Below the pieces are notes generated by a model. It was not told the DNA's origin. It made no database searches and saw only the letters and a list, made by a program, of their open reading frames with translations. From NCBI GenBank assembly GCA_030765605.1, contig JAVCCG010000079.1:1-21974 (forward strand): 21,974 nucleotides of DNA, read 5' to 3'. This DNA comes from Candidatus Alcyoniella australis. GTDB taxonomy: Bacteria; Lernaellota; Lernaellaia; JAVCCG01; Alcyoniellaceae. A program made the position numbers and the translations under genes. Below are positions 14,176 to 21,745 of this stretch, one piece after another. Each line of letters begins with the position of its first letter. The stretch's first letter is position 1.

Positions 14176-16568
14176 CGTCCTCCTCCGCCCGCCTCGTATT
14201 CGGTGCGGCTGATGATCTCGTCCTGGGCAATGTCGCTCAGTCCGGTGAACAGCGCCGAGTAGCCGCTGACGCGCACCACCAGGTCCGCGAAATTCCCGGG
14301 CCGCTGCTGCGCATCGCACAATGTCTGCGAATCGACCATGTTGAACTGCACCTGCACACCGCCGTCGGCAAAGTAGGTGCGCAACAGCGCGGCCAAGGTC
14401 TGCGGATCCAGCCGCGTCGGGTGAAAACGCAGGTTGAGGTTCACGCCGTTGGTCGCCCGATTCAGCGGCAGCTTGGTCACCGAGTTCATTACCGCGGTCG
14501 GCCCGTTGAGCGCGTTGCCGTTGGTGGGAGTGATGCCGTTGCCCAGCACGTCGCCGGCGTTGCGCCCATCGGCGCTGGCAGCGGCGAACGCGCCCATTGC
14601 GATGTGGAACCCTACCGAGAATACGCCGGGCCAGAATCGTCCGCCACGGAAGTGGGGCAGTGCGCCGGCCCGCTGACAGAAGTGCTCCAACACCCGAGCC
14701 GCCAGCGCGTCGACCTCGTCGCAATCGTTGCCGTACTTGGCAATCTTGTGCAGGAAGTAGCTGCGTTGCTCCTCGGCGTCCTCCCAGTCCTCGGCCAGCA
14801 GCTCGGCCAGCTTTGCCAGTGGCAGCGTGTGATCCTCGAACACGGCCTTGCGGATCGCGTACAGGCTGTCCGCGACGTTGGCGAAGCCGATCAACTGTAG
14901 GCCCGTGGAGTTGTAGACCGCGCCGCCGGAGGTGAGGTCGATCCCCTTTTCCAGCGGCCCCTCGATCATCGCCGAGGCAAACGGCGAGGGGACGAGCTGG
15001 GCGATGGTGCTGTCGAGCACCTCCATGCCCGTGGCCATCTGCCCCAGGAAGTGCGTCACCTGGCTATCGTAAGCGTTCCAGATATCCTCGAACGAGTCGA
15101 ACTGCGCCGGATCGCCGGTCTGCGGCCCTGAACGGTAGCCGAAGATGTGATCGATGCCGTCGGAAAGCGCCAGTTCCAGGCACTTGATGCCGCTAAACTG
15201 CACGGCGAATGTCGAGCCGAAGGTCTTGCCCTGGGCGCTGGGCTCGAGACAGCCCACCACGCCGTAGTCGCGTGCGTCCTCGAGAGTGTGCCCAGCGCGG
15301 GTCAGGGCATCGATGATCGCCGCGTCGTTAAACAGATGCAGGGCCACGCCGTCCTTGGCGTATTGCAGCGCCCGCAGCATCAGCTCCTGCGGCGCGTCCG
15401 GGCCGAGGCGCACACCGAAGTTGGGCTGCACCGTGCGCACGTCGGCATAGGCGTCCAGGCCGATGTAGCTCAGCTCGCAGGTGGCGTCAGCGCCGTCGCG
15501 GCCCAGGCCGCCCACGGTCACGTTCTGCGTGGTCTTGCCCTCGGTCCCCTCGCCGCCGGGAATGAAGGCCTCCTCGAGGATGTTCCAGATCTCGTTGGTC
15601 TTGATAAACAGGCACGCCAGCAGCTCGCGCGCCTGCTGCGGCTGGATGCGGCCGGCCTGCAGGTCGGCCTCGTAATAGGGGCGCAGCACCTGATCGATGC
15701 GGCCCAGCGAAATCGAGTTGCCGCCCGATTCGATCTGCGCGATGAGGTGGATGAAGTACACGCTTTGCAGCGCCTCGTGGAACGTGGACGCCGGATGTTC
15801 GGGCACGCGACGGCAGACCGCGGCGATCGTGCGCAGCTCGTCCGCGCGCAGCGGGTCGGCGCAGATCGCGGCCTGGCGCTCGGCCTCGTCCGCGTAGCGG
15901 TTGGCAAAGACTATGGCGGCCCCCAGAGAGCGGATCACCGCCCCGTAGAACAGCCCTTTTTCGCCCGAGCGCTCCTGCGGCACCAGCGCGTCCAGCCGTT
16001 GCTGCGTCTCGGCGATCACCCCGCGAAGCCCCAGGCCGAGCATCCGCGAATGGTTCATCGTGAAGTGGCCGATGCCGTAGGTGATCTCGAGGATCATCGT
16101 GAAGATGTACTTGTCTATGTCCGCGGCCACGTCAGCGGGCAGGCGCTGCTCAAGCAGCTCCTCCACCGTGCGTCCGCGCCAGAACGGCAGAATCTCCTCG
16201 CGCAGCTCGCGCTGCTCAAGATCGGTGATCCCGACCTTTTGCAGCACACGATCTTCGAACGAATCCAGGTCGGTCTCGATCCAGCGCGCCTTGTTCTCAG
16301 GAAAGAACGGCGCGCCCTTGAGCTTGGAGGTTCGGCAGCCGACGATCAGCTCGTCGTCGCGGATGATCACGCTGATGTTGGCCAGAATGTTTTCAAGCGC
16401 CAGGCTGATGCGCGTCAGCGCGTGCTCGTCCCAATGCTGGGACATCGCCTGGGTCAGATAGCGCGCGCGCTCCACGCAGGCCTCGCGCGGCGCGTTGATG
16501 ATCCGCTGGCGCAGGCGGCCGATGCGGCCGTCGCGCTGCTTGGTCAAGTCGATCGCCGGTTCGGTCAT
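14172..16568 (-). CDS. Glycyl radical enzyme (PFL-like), unassigned type with Cys-x-Glu active site
   Basis: The 798-residue protein has normal length for the family. Near the C-terminus VVRVSGYSALF carries the radical-bearing Gly 769. The active-site loop GVVGCLEPSAQGKTF gives thiyl Cys 440 and, two residues on, Glu 442. A Cys-x-Glu loop is found in eliminating or decarboxylating members (glycerol/diol dehydratase, choline lyase, hydroxyphenylacetate decarboxylase) and not in pyruvate formate-lyase, which has Cys-Cys. The substrate-side loop GHFTMNHSRML (168-177) differs from the GHxxPDYxxVL pattern I recall for the dehydratases, so the substrate is probably different. The ATG at 16568 (AAGGTGTGA upstream, 4 nt after the SDR stop) is preferred over the longer frame. 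No activating radical-SAM enzyme is in the window. Confidence 0.93.
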   Translation of the reverse strand: MTEPAIDLTKQRDGRIGRLRQRIINAPREACVERARYLTQAMSQHWDEHALTRISLALENILANISVIIRDDELIVGCRTSKLKGAPFFPENKARWIETDLDSFEDRVLQKVGITDLEQRELREEILPFWRGRTVEELLEQRLPADVAADIDKYIFTMILEITYGIGHFTMNHSRMLGLGLRGVIAETQQRLDALVPQERSGEKGLFYGAVIRSLGAAIVFANRYADEAERQAAICADPLRADELRTIAAVCRRVPEHPASTFHEALQSVYFIHLIAQIESGGNSISLGRIDQVLRPYYEADLQAGRIQPQQARELLACLFIKTNEIWNILEEAFIPGGEGTEGKTTQNVTVGGLGRDGADATCELSYIGLDAYADVRTVQPNFGVRLGPDAPQELMLRALQYAKDGVALHLFNDAAIIDALTRAGHTLEDARDYGVVGCLEPSAQGKTFGSTFAVQFSGIKCLELALSDGIDHIFGYRSGPQTGDPAQFDSFEDIWNAYDSQVTHFLGQMATGMEVLDSTIAQLVPSPFASAMIEGPLEKGIDLTSGGAVYNSTGLQLIGFANVADSLYAIRKAVFEDHTLPLAKLAELLAEDWEDAEEQRSYFLHKIAKYGNDCDEVDALAARVLEHFCQRAGALPHFRGGRFWPGVFSVGFHIAMGAFAAASADGRNAGDVLGNGITPTNGNALNGPTAVMNSVTKLPLNRATNGVNLNLRFHPTRLDPQTLAALLRTYFADGGVQVQFNMVDSQTLCDAQQRPGNFADLVVRVSGYSALFTGLSDIAQDEIISRTEYEAGGGGR

Positions 16569-16572
16569 GGTC

Positions 16573-17400
16573 TCACACCTTGATGTCCATCTGGTTGAGC
16601 AGGATCTTGTCACGTAGCGCCGCGGGCAACAGCCGGTTGATCTGCATGAAAAAGCGGCTCTTGAAATCGATCTGGTTATGCATGGCCATCTTGTCCGCGC
16701 GTATCACCTGGATGATCTTCTGCGCGGCCTGCAGCGGATTGGGCGCGGTCTTGATCAGCTCGTTGTCGCGATCGATGAAGCGCTTGGCGCGTGCGCGATA
16801 GGGCGAGCCCTCGGGCGGCAGCTTGTGGATTTTTGCCGCGAAATCCGTGGAGACCTGCGCCGGTTGCACCAACGCCACCTGAATGCCGTACGGCTCCACT
16901 TCGTAGCGCAACGAGAGCACCAGCCCCTCGACCGCGAACTTGCTGGCCGAGTAGATCGACTCGAACGGGAACGGGATCTGCCCGACCAGCGAGGACATGG
17001 CGATCAGTTTGCCCGCGCCGTGCTCGCGCATCGAGGGGACAAAGGCCTGGAAGATCGCCGCAGTGCCGATGACGTTGATCTCCATGCACTTGTTCGCGCG
17101 CTCCAGGTCGACCTCCTCGAACGGGCCGAAGAAGCCGATCCCCACGTTGGAGAGCACCACGTCGACGTGGCCGAACTTTTTGAGCACGCTGTCACGGAAA
17201 CGCAGAATGCCGGGACGATCGTCGATGCTCAGCGCCTCGAGCAGCGACTGGCCCTTGAGCGCGTCGAGCTCGCTACGCAGCGAGTCGATCCCCTTGGCGT
17301 CCACGTCAAAACCAGCCACCGCGTCCCCGTTGGCTGCCAGAAGTTTTGCTACTTCGCGACCGATTCCCTGGGCCAATCCCGTGATCACCACAACCTGCAT
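16573..17400 (-). CDS. Classical short-chain dehydrogenase/reductase
   Basis: This is a 275-residue Rossmann enzyme. The cofactor motif is TGLAQGIG (7-14), followed by LSNVGIG in place of NNAG, catalytic Ser in AMSSLVGQ, and YSASK for Tyr/Lys. FDVDA after beta strand 2 carries an Asp, which favours NAD(H). AAAGGGG precedes the ATG. The C-terminal ~50 residues (RADKMAMHNQIDFKSRFFMQINRLLPAAL) are amphipathic, as in membrane-associated SDRs acting on lipids. It lies directly upstream of the glycyl radical gene with 4 nt between them. The likely role is oxidation or reduction of a hydroxyl/keto intermediate of the same pathway. The substrate cannot be read from sequence. Confidence 0.9.
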   Translation of the reverse strand: MQVVVITGLAQGIGREVAKLLAANGDAVAGFDVDAKGIDSLRSELDALKGQSLLEALSIDDRPGILRFRDSVLKKFGHVDVVLSNVGIGFFGPFEEVDLERANKCMEINVIGTAAIFQAFVPSMREHGAGKLIAMSSLVGQIPFPFESIYSASKFAVEGLVLSLRYEVEPYGIQVALVQPAQVSTDFAAKIHKLPPEGSPYRARAKRFIDRDNELIKTAPNPLQAAQKIIQVIRADKMAMHNQIDFKSRFFMQINRLLPAALRDKILLNQMDIKV

Positions 17401-17420
17401 CTGCGACCCCTTTCTTTAAT

Positions 17421-17449
17421 GCTGACGAACCCTCATGAATAATCCTGGC
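17421..17449. repeat. Solo end of the MITE-like element
   Basis: CGAACCCTCATGAATAATCC (17426-17445) is the exact reverse complement of 19576-19595, the left end of the 270-bp element upstream of this operon. Similarity extends to 17421 with one mismatch. It fills most of the 48-nt gap between the SDR and epimerase genes, and its outer end abuts the epimerase stop codon. The rest of the element is missing here. Confidence 0.75.
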
Positions 17450-18426
17450 TAGTCGCTTTGCTGCGCGCCGATTTGGCGCATCGACTCGGCGAAATCCGGA
17501 TAGATCAGTTTATATCCAGTCGCCTTGAGGCGACTGTTGTCCAACACGTAATCGTCGTACAGATAACGCACCGCGTCCGGCTCCAGGTCCGGAATGCGGC
17601 CGCGTCGGCCCGCGATCAGCGCGTCGACCCGGGCCACGGCGCTGACCAGCGCCAGCGGCAAATGCAGTTGCGGAGGTTTGGATTCGAACGTCTTGGCGGC
17701 CAATGTCAGCGCCTGCTCGAGCGTCGGATGGCTGTCGTCGACTAGGTTGAACGCCCGGCCCACAGCCTGCTCCTGGTGCGACAAATGCTCGACAGCTCCG
17801 GCCACATCCTCGGCCCGGATGTTGGACAGCAGCTGCCCGCCTTTTCCGGGAATGGCGAAGATCGAGGTCGGACGCGAGAAGGCCTTGCCCGCGCCGTCGT
17901 TGCACCCCGGGCCGTAGACCGTGCACGGCCGGGTGATGATCGCGGGGAAACCCTGCTCGATCCGTTTCCAAACCACGTCCTCGCCGTCGCGCTTGCTGCG
18001 GCCGTAATCCTCCTGCGGTTGGCGCGGATCGTCCTCTTTAAACGGTCGACCGCAATACGGGCCGTACACGCTGCTCGAGCCCACATGCACATAGGCCCGC
18101 ACCCCCGCGTCCAGGGCGAGCTGCGTAATGCGCTCCACGCCGATCACGTTGGTGGGGCGCAGCTTGGCATAGGGCGTGGAGAAATTGCAGATTGCGCCCA
18201 GGTGAAACACGCGGTCCACGCCGCCCTCAAACAGCGGCGGCAGGGTCTCGGGCAAGGTCAGATCAGCGGCCACATACTCGACGCCCAAGCGCTCGAAAAA
18301 CGAGAGGTCGCGCCGCGGACGGGCCGTGGCTCGCACGCGCACGCCCTGGCGCGCCAGATGTTCCACCATGTGCCGACCCATGAAGCCGGCCGCCCCGGTC
18401 ACCAGCGTTATACCGTCGAATTGCAT
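17449..18426 (-). CDS. Extended SDR, NAD-dependent epimerase/dehydratase or 3-beta-HSD-like
   Basis: The protein has about 325 residues. LVTGAAGFMGRHMVEHL gives the TGxxGxxG NAD(P) motif, followed by YVAADLTLPE, FHLGAICNF, VHVGSSSVYG and the catalytic YGRSK. RPCTVYGPG and SNIRAEDVAGAVEHL complete the atypical/extended SDR pattern. Sugar epimerases and 3-beta-hydroxysteroid dehydrogenases share it. With an SCP2-like protein upstream, a hydroxylated lipid substrate is as likely as a sugar, which is inferred. I chose the ATG at 18426, 2 nt after the PadR stop; a TTG at 18432 overlapping that stop is possible. The 3' end abuts a MITE end. Confidence 0.88.
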   Translation of the reverse strand: MQFDGITLVTGAAGFMGRHMVEHLARQGVRVRATARPRRDLSFFERLGVEYVAADLTLPETLPPLFEGGVDRVFHLGAICNFSTPYAKLRPTNVIGVERITQLALDAGVRAYVHVGSSSVYGPYCGRPFKEDDPRQPQEDYGRSKRDGEDVVWKRIEQGFPAIITRPCTVYGPGCNDGAGKAFSRPTSIFAIPGKGGQLLSNIRAEDVAGAVEHLSHQEQAVGRAFNLVDDSHPTLEQALTLAAKTFESKPPQLHLPLALVSAVARVDALIAGRRGRIPDLEPDAVRYLYDDYVLDNSRLKATGYKLIYPDFAESMRQIGAQQSD

Positions 18427-18428
18427 GC

Positions 18429-19007
18429 TCAACCCGTTGCGCGGTCCGCTGCCCGCTGCTGTTCGGTTTTTTTAGATGAGTTCGCCGCATCCGATTCGCG
18501 CAGCTCCACGGCCGCGCGCCTAAGCCAGCCCAGCATGGTCTGATTGAGCTCCAGTCCCAGCTCGGCCACCAGGCGCGCGTAATCGCTGCCCCGCAGGCGC
18601 GTGGACAGATACTCCTCGCGCTCGCGCAACTCTTGCTCGTATTGGTCGATCTGCTCCTGCACGGCCTGGAGCGCGGCTTGCGAATCGCCCAGGCCAAAGA
18701 ACGGAAAACGGATCAGGAACGAATCGCGCAGCACCATCCGTCGCTCTGGAGGGCTGTTGAGCCAGGCGGCGAAAACCTCGCGCCCCTTGGGAGTGATCGA
18801 GTAAAGCTTGCGCGGCGGCGCGGCAGGTTGCGGCACCTGGGTCATGCTCACCAGCCGCTCTTTGTGCATCGCGGAAAGGGCCGGGTAGATCTGGCCGAAG
18901 TTGATCGTCCACATTGCGCCGAAGTCGCGCTCGATGATCTGTTTGATGCGGTAGCCGTGCAGGTCTTTGTTCTGCAGCAGCCCCAGGATCACGTACTTGA
19001 TCGACAT
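18429..19007 (-). CDS. PadR-family transcriptional repressor
   Basis: This 192-residue regulator has an N-terminal winged helix with the family pattern YVILGLLQNKDLHGYRIKQII, then INFGQIYPALSAMHKERLV and YSITPKGREVFAAWL. A C-terminal coiled coil (about 105-150, QAVQEQIDQYEQELREREEYL) serves for dimerisation. The tail is charged (SSKKTEQQRAADR). The start at 19007 is the first residue of the conserved domain; the longer frame is antisense-like to the SCP2 gene. PadR proteins usually repress adjacent genes, and their own, until a ligand, often a phenolic, binds. The 21-bp dyad at 19528-19548 is the obvious operator. It is the second gene of the operon, 11 nt after the SCP2-like gene. Confidence 0.92.
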   Translation of the reverse strand: MSIKYVILGLLQNKDLHGYRIKQIIERDFGAMWTINFGQIYPALSAMHKERLVSMTQVPQPAAPPRKLYSITPKGREVFAAWLNSPPERRMVLRDSFLIRFPFFGLGDSQAALQAVQEQIDQYEQELREREEYLSTRLRGSDYARLVAELGLELNQTMLGWLRRAAVELRESDAANSSKKTEQQRAADRATG

Positions 19008-19018
19008 CGCCAGTCCCG

Positions 19019-19456
19019 CTATTTGGTAAGGATCAGCTCGGTCAGCCCCATTTCCTGCAGCGCGATGGGGAACATGCGGAAGGCCGGTTTGACCACAGGC
19101 AGCAGCTTGAGCATCTTGATTATGTTCCCGCCCTGCTTGACCTTGCCCCTGGCCACTGCGGCGATGGGGTTCTCCATGCCGTGCCAGAAGCGGTGCGAGT
19201 GGTCGGCCGATTGCTTGGACCACACGTCCTCTTTAATCTGGCAGGGGCCCAGGTAGAACGTGCCGTAGTGGTCGGGCTGCGCAGGCGGGTTCTTCAGATC
19301 GATAGTGATCTCGCCGTCGGGATCAGTGTAGATGAACTTGATTACGATCCCGGCCTTGGCCATCTTCGGGCCGATCTTCTCGTCGGTCAAAATGCGCTTG
19401 AGGAAATAGCCGTAGATCTCGTAGAGCTGGTCCAGGTCTTTGTAATAAGTTCCCAT
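19019..19456 (-). CDS. SCP2 sterol-binding-domain-like protein
   Basis: The 145-residue protein has an SCP2-type layout. An early helix (LDQLYEIYGYFLKRIL) leads to IVIKFIYTDPDGEITIDLKNPP, a beta sheet. SADHSHRFWHGMENPIAAVARGKVKQGG corresponds to the conserved D-x-A-H-x-x-W segment with the aliphatic pocket helix, and KMLKLLPVVKPAF follows. Such domains bind sterols, acyl chains or acyl-CoA in a hydrophobic tunnel. The ATG at 19456 is preferred to that at 19471 because GGGGAGG lies between them, 6 nt before the chosen codon. It is the first gene after the promoter and suggests that the pathway substrate or intermediate is hydrophobic. Confidence 0.75.
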   Translation of the reverse strand: MGTYYKDLDQLYEIYGYFLKRILTDEKIGPKMAKAGIVIKFIYTDPDGEITIDLKNPPAQPDHYGTFYLGPCQIKEDVWSKQSADHSHRFWHGMENPIAAVARGKVKQGGNIIKMLKLLPVVKPAFRMFPIALQEMGLTELILTK

Positions 19457-19525
19457 GCCGCGCCTCCCCATAGTGCCCGGCCGGTATTGCGCCGGCCCGG
19501 AGTTCCCCTGATCGGCTACAGCGAA

Positions 19526-19554
19526 ATACTATATTGAAAGTATATAGTGGTCAA
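19526..19554 (-). promoter_or_regulatory. Sigma-70-type promoter of the glycyl-radical operon
   Basis: On the minus strand TTGACC (19554-19549) and TAGTAT (19531-19526) are separated by exactly 17 bp, close to the ideal TTGACA-17-TATAAT. Transcription would start at about 19519, leaving a leader of roughly 63 nt. The leader contains a GC hairpin (GGCCGG/CCGGCC, 19479-19497) before the ribosome site of the SCP2-like gene. Confidence 0.8.
19528..19548. promoter_or_regulatory. Palindromic operator, probable PadR site
   Basis: ACTATAT-TGAAAGT-ATATAGT is a perfect 7+7 bp dyad with a 7-bp centre. It fills the spacer of the promoter from the -35 edge to inside the -10 box, so a bound dimer would block RNA polymerase. 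AT-rich dyads of this type suit PadR proteins, and the second gene of the operon encodes one. The match of protein to site is inferred. Confidence 0.75.
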
Positions 19555-19571
19555 TTCCAATGTCACTGCTG

Positions 19572-19841
19572 GCCCGGATTATTCATGAGGGTTCGTTAGC
19601 GAGGCACACAAGGCGCCGCAAATACAAGGAAGCGCTCCAAGCTCAAAGTACAACGATGATCTGCACGACGCGGAGCGACTCGTTGACCAACGACTAGAGC
19701 AATACGCGAGTTTTGCAGGCGGCTCAAGGCCGCCTCCGCAGGCGTACCCGCTGCGGTACGTCGAGGACGGATCGGCGAGGATGACGAAGTTATTGCGAGC
19801 AGATTGTGCGCCGTAGTAGAAGCTTCATGAATAATGCGGGC
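19572..19841. mobile_element. 270-bp MITE-like element with terminal inverted repeats
   Basis: The left end GCCCGGATTATTCATGA (19572-19588) and right end TCATGAATAATGCGGGC (19825-19841) are inverted repeats with one mismatch over 17 bp. Weaker similarity continues inward (GGCACACAAGG versus GGCGCACAATC). The body has no credible gene. It holds hairpins AGGCGGC/GCCGCCT (19717-19723/19729-19735) and CCGCAG/CTGCGG (19736-19756). It separates the operon promoter from typA, and its right end stops 5 nt from the typA stop codon. A copy of one end lies at 17421-17449. No target-site duplication is obvious. Confidence 0.75.
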
Positions 19842-19846
19842 TGGCG

Positions 19847-21721
19847 TCAGGTCGAGGCGCGTTGATCCAGGGTTACGTTGTCAGCCTTGACGTTGGCGTG
19901 TTTGCGGTCGTTGTGATCGAGAATGCGCTTACGCACTCGAATCGAGCGAGGCGTGAACTCGACCAGTTCGTCGTCGTTGATGAACTCGATCGCCTCCTCG
20001 ATGCTCAGGACCTTGTGCGGCTTGACAAAGTTTTTTTCGTCAGCGCCTGCCGAGCGGACGTTGCTGAGTCTCTTGGCCTTGCCCGGGTTGATCACGAGGT
20101 CGTTGTCCCGCGTGTGCCAACCCACGATCTGCCCGGCGTAGACCTTGGTCCCCGAGCCCATGAAAAACACACCGCGGTCCTCGAGCTTCCACAGCGCGTA
20201 AGCCACGGTCGTACAATCCTCCAAGGCAATCATCGCGCCGTTCACACGATCGGCGATCTCACCGGCCCAGGGCCCGTATTCGTGGAAGACCGCGTTGAAC
20301 ACGCCGGTGCCGCGCGTCTCGGTGAGGAACCGCGAACGGTATCCGATCAATCCCCGCGTGGGGACCACGAATTCCACGCGCGTACGCCCTTCCCCCACGT
20401 CCCGTATATTGATGATCCGGCCGAAACGCTGGCTCAGCGATTCGATAATCGTGCCGACGTGCACGCTCTGGACATCGGCCGTGACGATCTCATAAGGTTC
20501 GAGCGTCTCGCCGGATTCGTCCGTCTTCGTCACGACCTTGGGGCGCGAGACCATGAATTCGTAGCCCTCGCGGCGCATGGTTTCGATCAAGACCGAGAGG
20601 TGCAGCTCGCCGCGTCCGATGACGTTGAAGGAGTCCGGCGAATCCGTCGTTTCCACGCGCATGGAGACGTTCGATTTCTTTTCCCGTTCCAGACGCTCGG
20701 CGATCTTGGCGCTGGTGACGAACTTGCCTTCCTTGCCGCAGGTGGGCGAGGTGTTGGTCATCATCGCAATTTTAACGGTCGGCGCGTCGATCTGGATCAT
20801 CGGCAGGACGCGCGGGTTGTCCACCGAGGTCAGCGTCTCCCCGACGCCCGGCGCTTCCATGCCGGTAATGGCCACGATGTCCCCGGCCACCGCCTGGTCC
20901 TGCGCCAGCCGGTGCAGCCCGCGGAATCCGAAAATCTGGTTGATGCGAAACTCGTCCCGGCTGCCGTCGTGGCGGATCATCAACGCGTGCTCGCCGGGCC
21001 GGAAAACGCCCGACTCCACACGGCCGATGGCCATGCTCCCCACGAACCCGTCATGGTCGAACGTCGCCACCTGCATCGCGGGCGCGGCCTGCGGATCGAT
21101 CATCGGGGCCGGCACGTGTTCGCAGATCTTTTTCAGCAGCGGGGTCAGATCGCCAGGCTCGTCATCGGGTGAGGCCTGCGTATAGCCCAGCTTCGCCGAG
21201 GCGAAGATCACCGGGAACTCGCACTGCTTTTCAGTGGCTCCCAGCGAGATGAACAGATCGAGTACCGCGTCCGCCGCGGCCTGGGGATCGCAGCCCGGCC
21301 GGTCGATCTTGTTGATTACCACGATCGGGTGCAGCCCGCGCGCCAAAGCTTTTTGGGTTACGAAACGCGTCTGCGGCATCGGGCCTTCGAAAGCATCGAC
21401 CAGCAGCAGCGCAGAGTCAACCATGTGCATCACGCGTTCGACCTCGCCGCCGAAATCCGCGTGCCCGGGGGTGTCCACCACGTTAATATGATATCCGTCG
21501 AATTCCAGCGACGTGCACTTGGAGAGGATCGTGATGCCGCGCTCCCGCTCGAGCTCCCCTGAATCCAGGGCCTGTTCGATCTCGTCCTCGCCGCGCTTAA
21601 AACTGCCCGACTGCCCCAGTAGCTTGTCCACCAGCGTGGTCTTGCCGTGATCAACGTGGGCGATGATTGCGATGTTCCTGATTTTCTCGGCTGTTCGCTC
21701 TGTAGCGGGCACATAGCCCAT
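19847..21721 (-). CDS. typA: TypA/BipA ribosome-associated translational GTPase
   Basis: This is a 624-residue GTPase. G1 is AHVDHGKT (21-28), followed by ERERGITI (G2), [15 protein letters not shown] (G3), NKIDRPG (G4) and FASAKLGY (G5). The EF-G-like domains then follow: APGVGETL, the TypA-specific [39 protein letters not shown] and [19 protein letters not shown]. The C-terminal [21 protein letters not shown] and the final [15 protein letters not shown] are diagnostic of TypA rather than LepA or EF-G. The frame opens at GTG 21745, but GAGGA lies between that codon and the ATG at 21721, which I take as the start. TypA binds the 70S ribosome and supports assembly and stress growth. It is a housekeeping gene outside the operon. 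Confidence 0.96.
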   Translation of the reverse strand: MGYVPATERTAEKIRNIAIIAHVDHGKTTLVDKLLGQSGSFKRGEDEIEQALDSGELERERGITILSKCTSLEFDGYHINVVDTPGHADFGGEVERVMHMVDSALLLVDAFEGPMPQTRFVTQKALARGLHPIVVINKIDRPGCDPQAAADAVLDLFISLGATEKQCEFPVIFASAKLGYTQASPDDEPGDLTPLLKKICEHVPAPMIDPQAAPAMQVATFDHDGFVGSMAIGRVESGVFRPGEHALMIRHDGSRDEFRINQIFGFRGLHRLAQDQAVAGDIVAITGMEAPGVGETLTSVDNPRVLPMIQIDAPTVKIAMMTNTSPTCGKEGKFVTSAKIAERLEREKKSNVSMRVETTDSPDSFNVIGRGELHLSVLIETMRREGYEFMVSRPKVVTKTDESGETLEPYEIVTADVQSVHVGTIIESLSQRFGRIINIRDVGEGRTRVEFVVPTRGLIGYRSRFLTETRGTGVFNAVFHEYGPWAGEIADRVNGAMIALEDCTTVAYALWKLEDRGVFFMGSGTKVYAGQIVGWHTRDNDLVINPGKAKRLSNVRSAGADEKNFVKPHKVLSIEEAIEFINDDELVEFTPRSIRVRKRILDHNDRKHANVKADNVTLDQRAST

Positions 21722-21745
21722 GGGAATTCCTCGCGTGCAGATCAC

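Noticed and set aside
15147-16583. Plus-strand open frame of 478 residues
   Set aside because: It is antisense to the glycyl radical gene, His/Arg/Gln-rich with no family motif; long antisense frames are expected at this GC content.
19862-21172. Plus-strand open frame of 436 residues
   Set aside because: Antisense to typA, which is unmistakable by its GTPase motifs.
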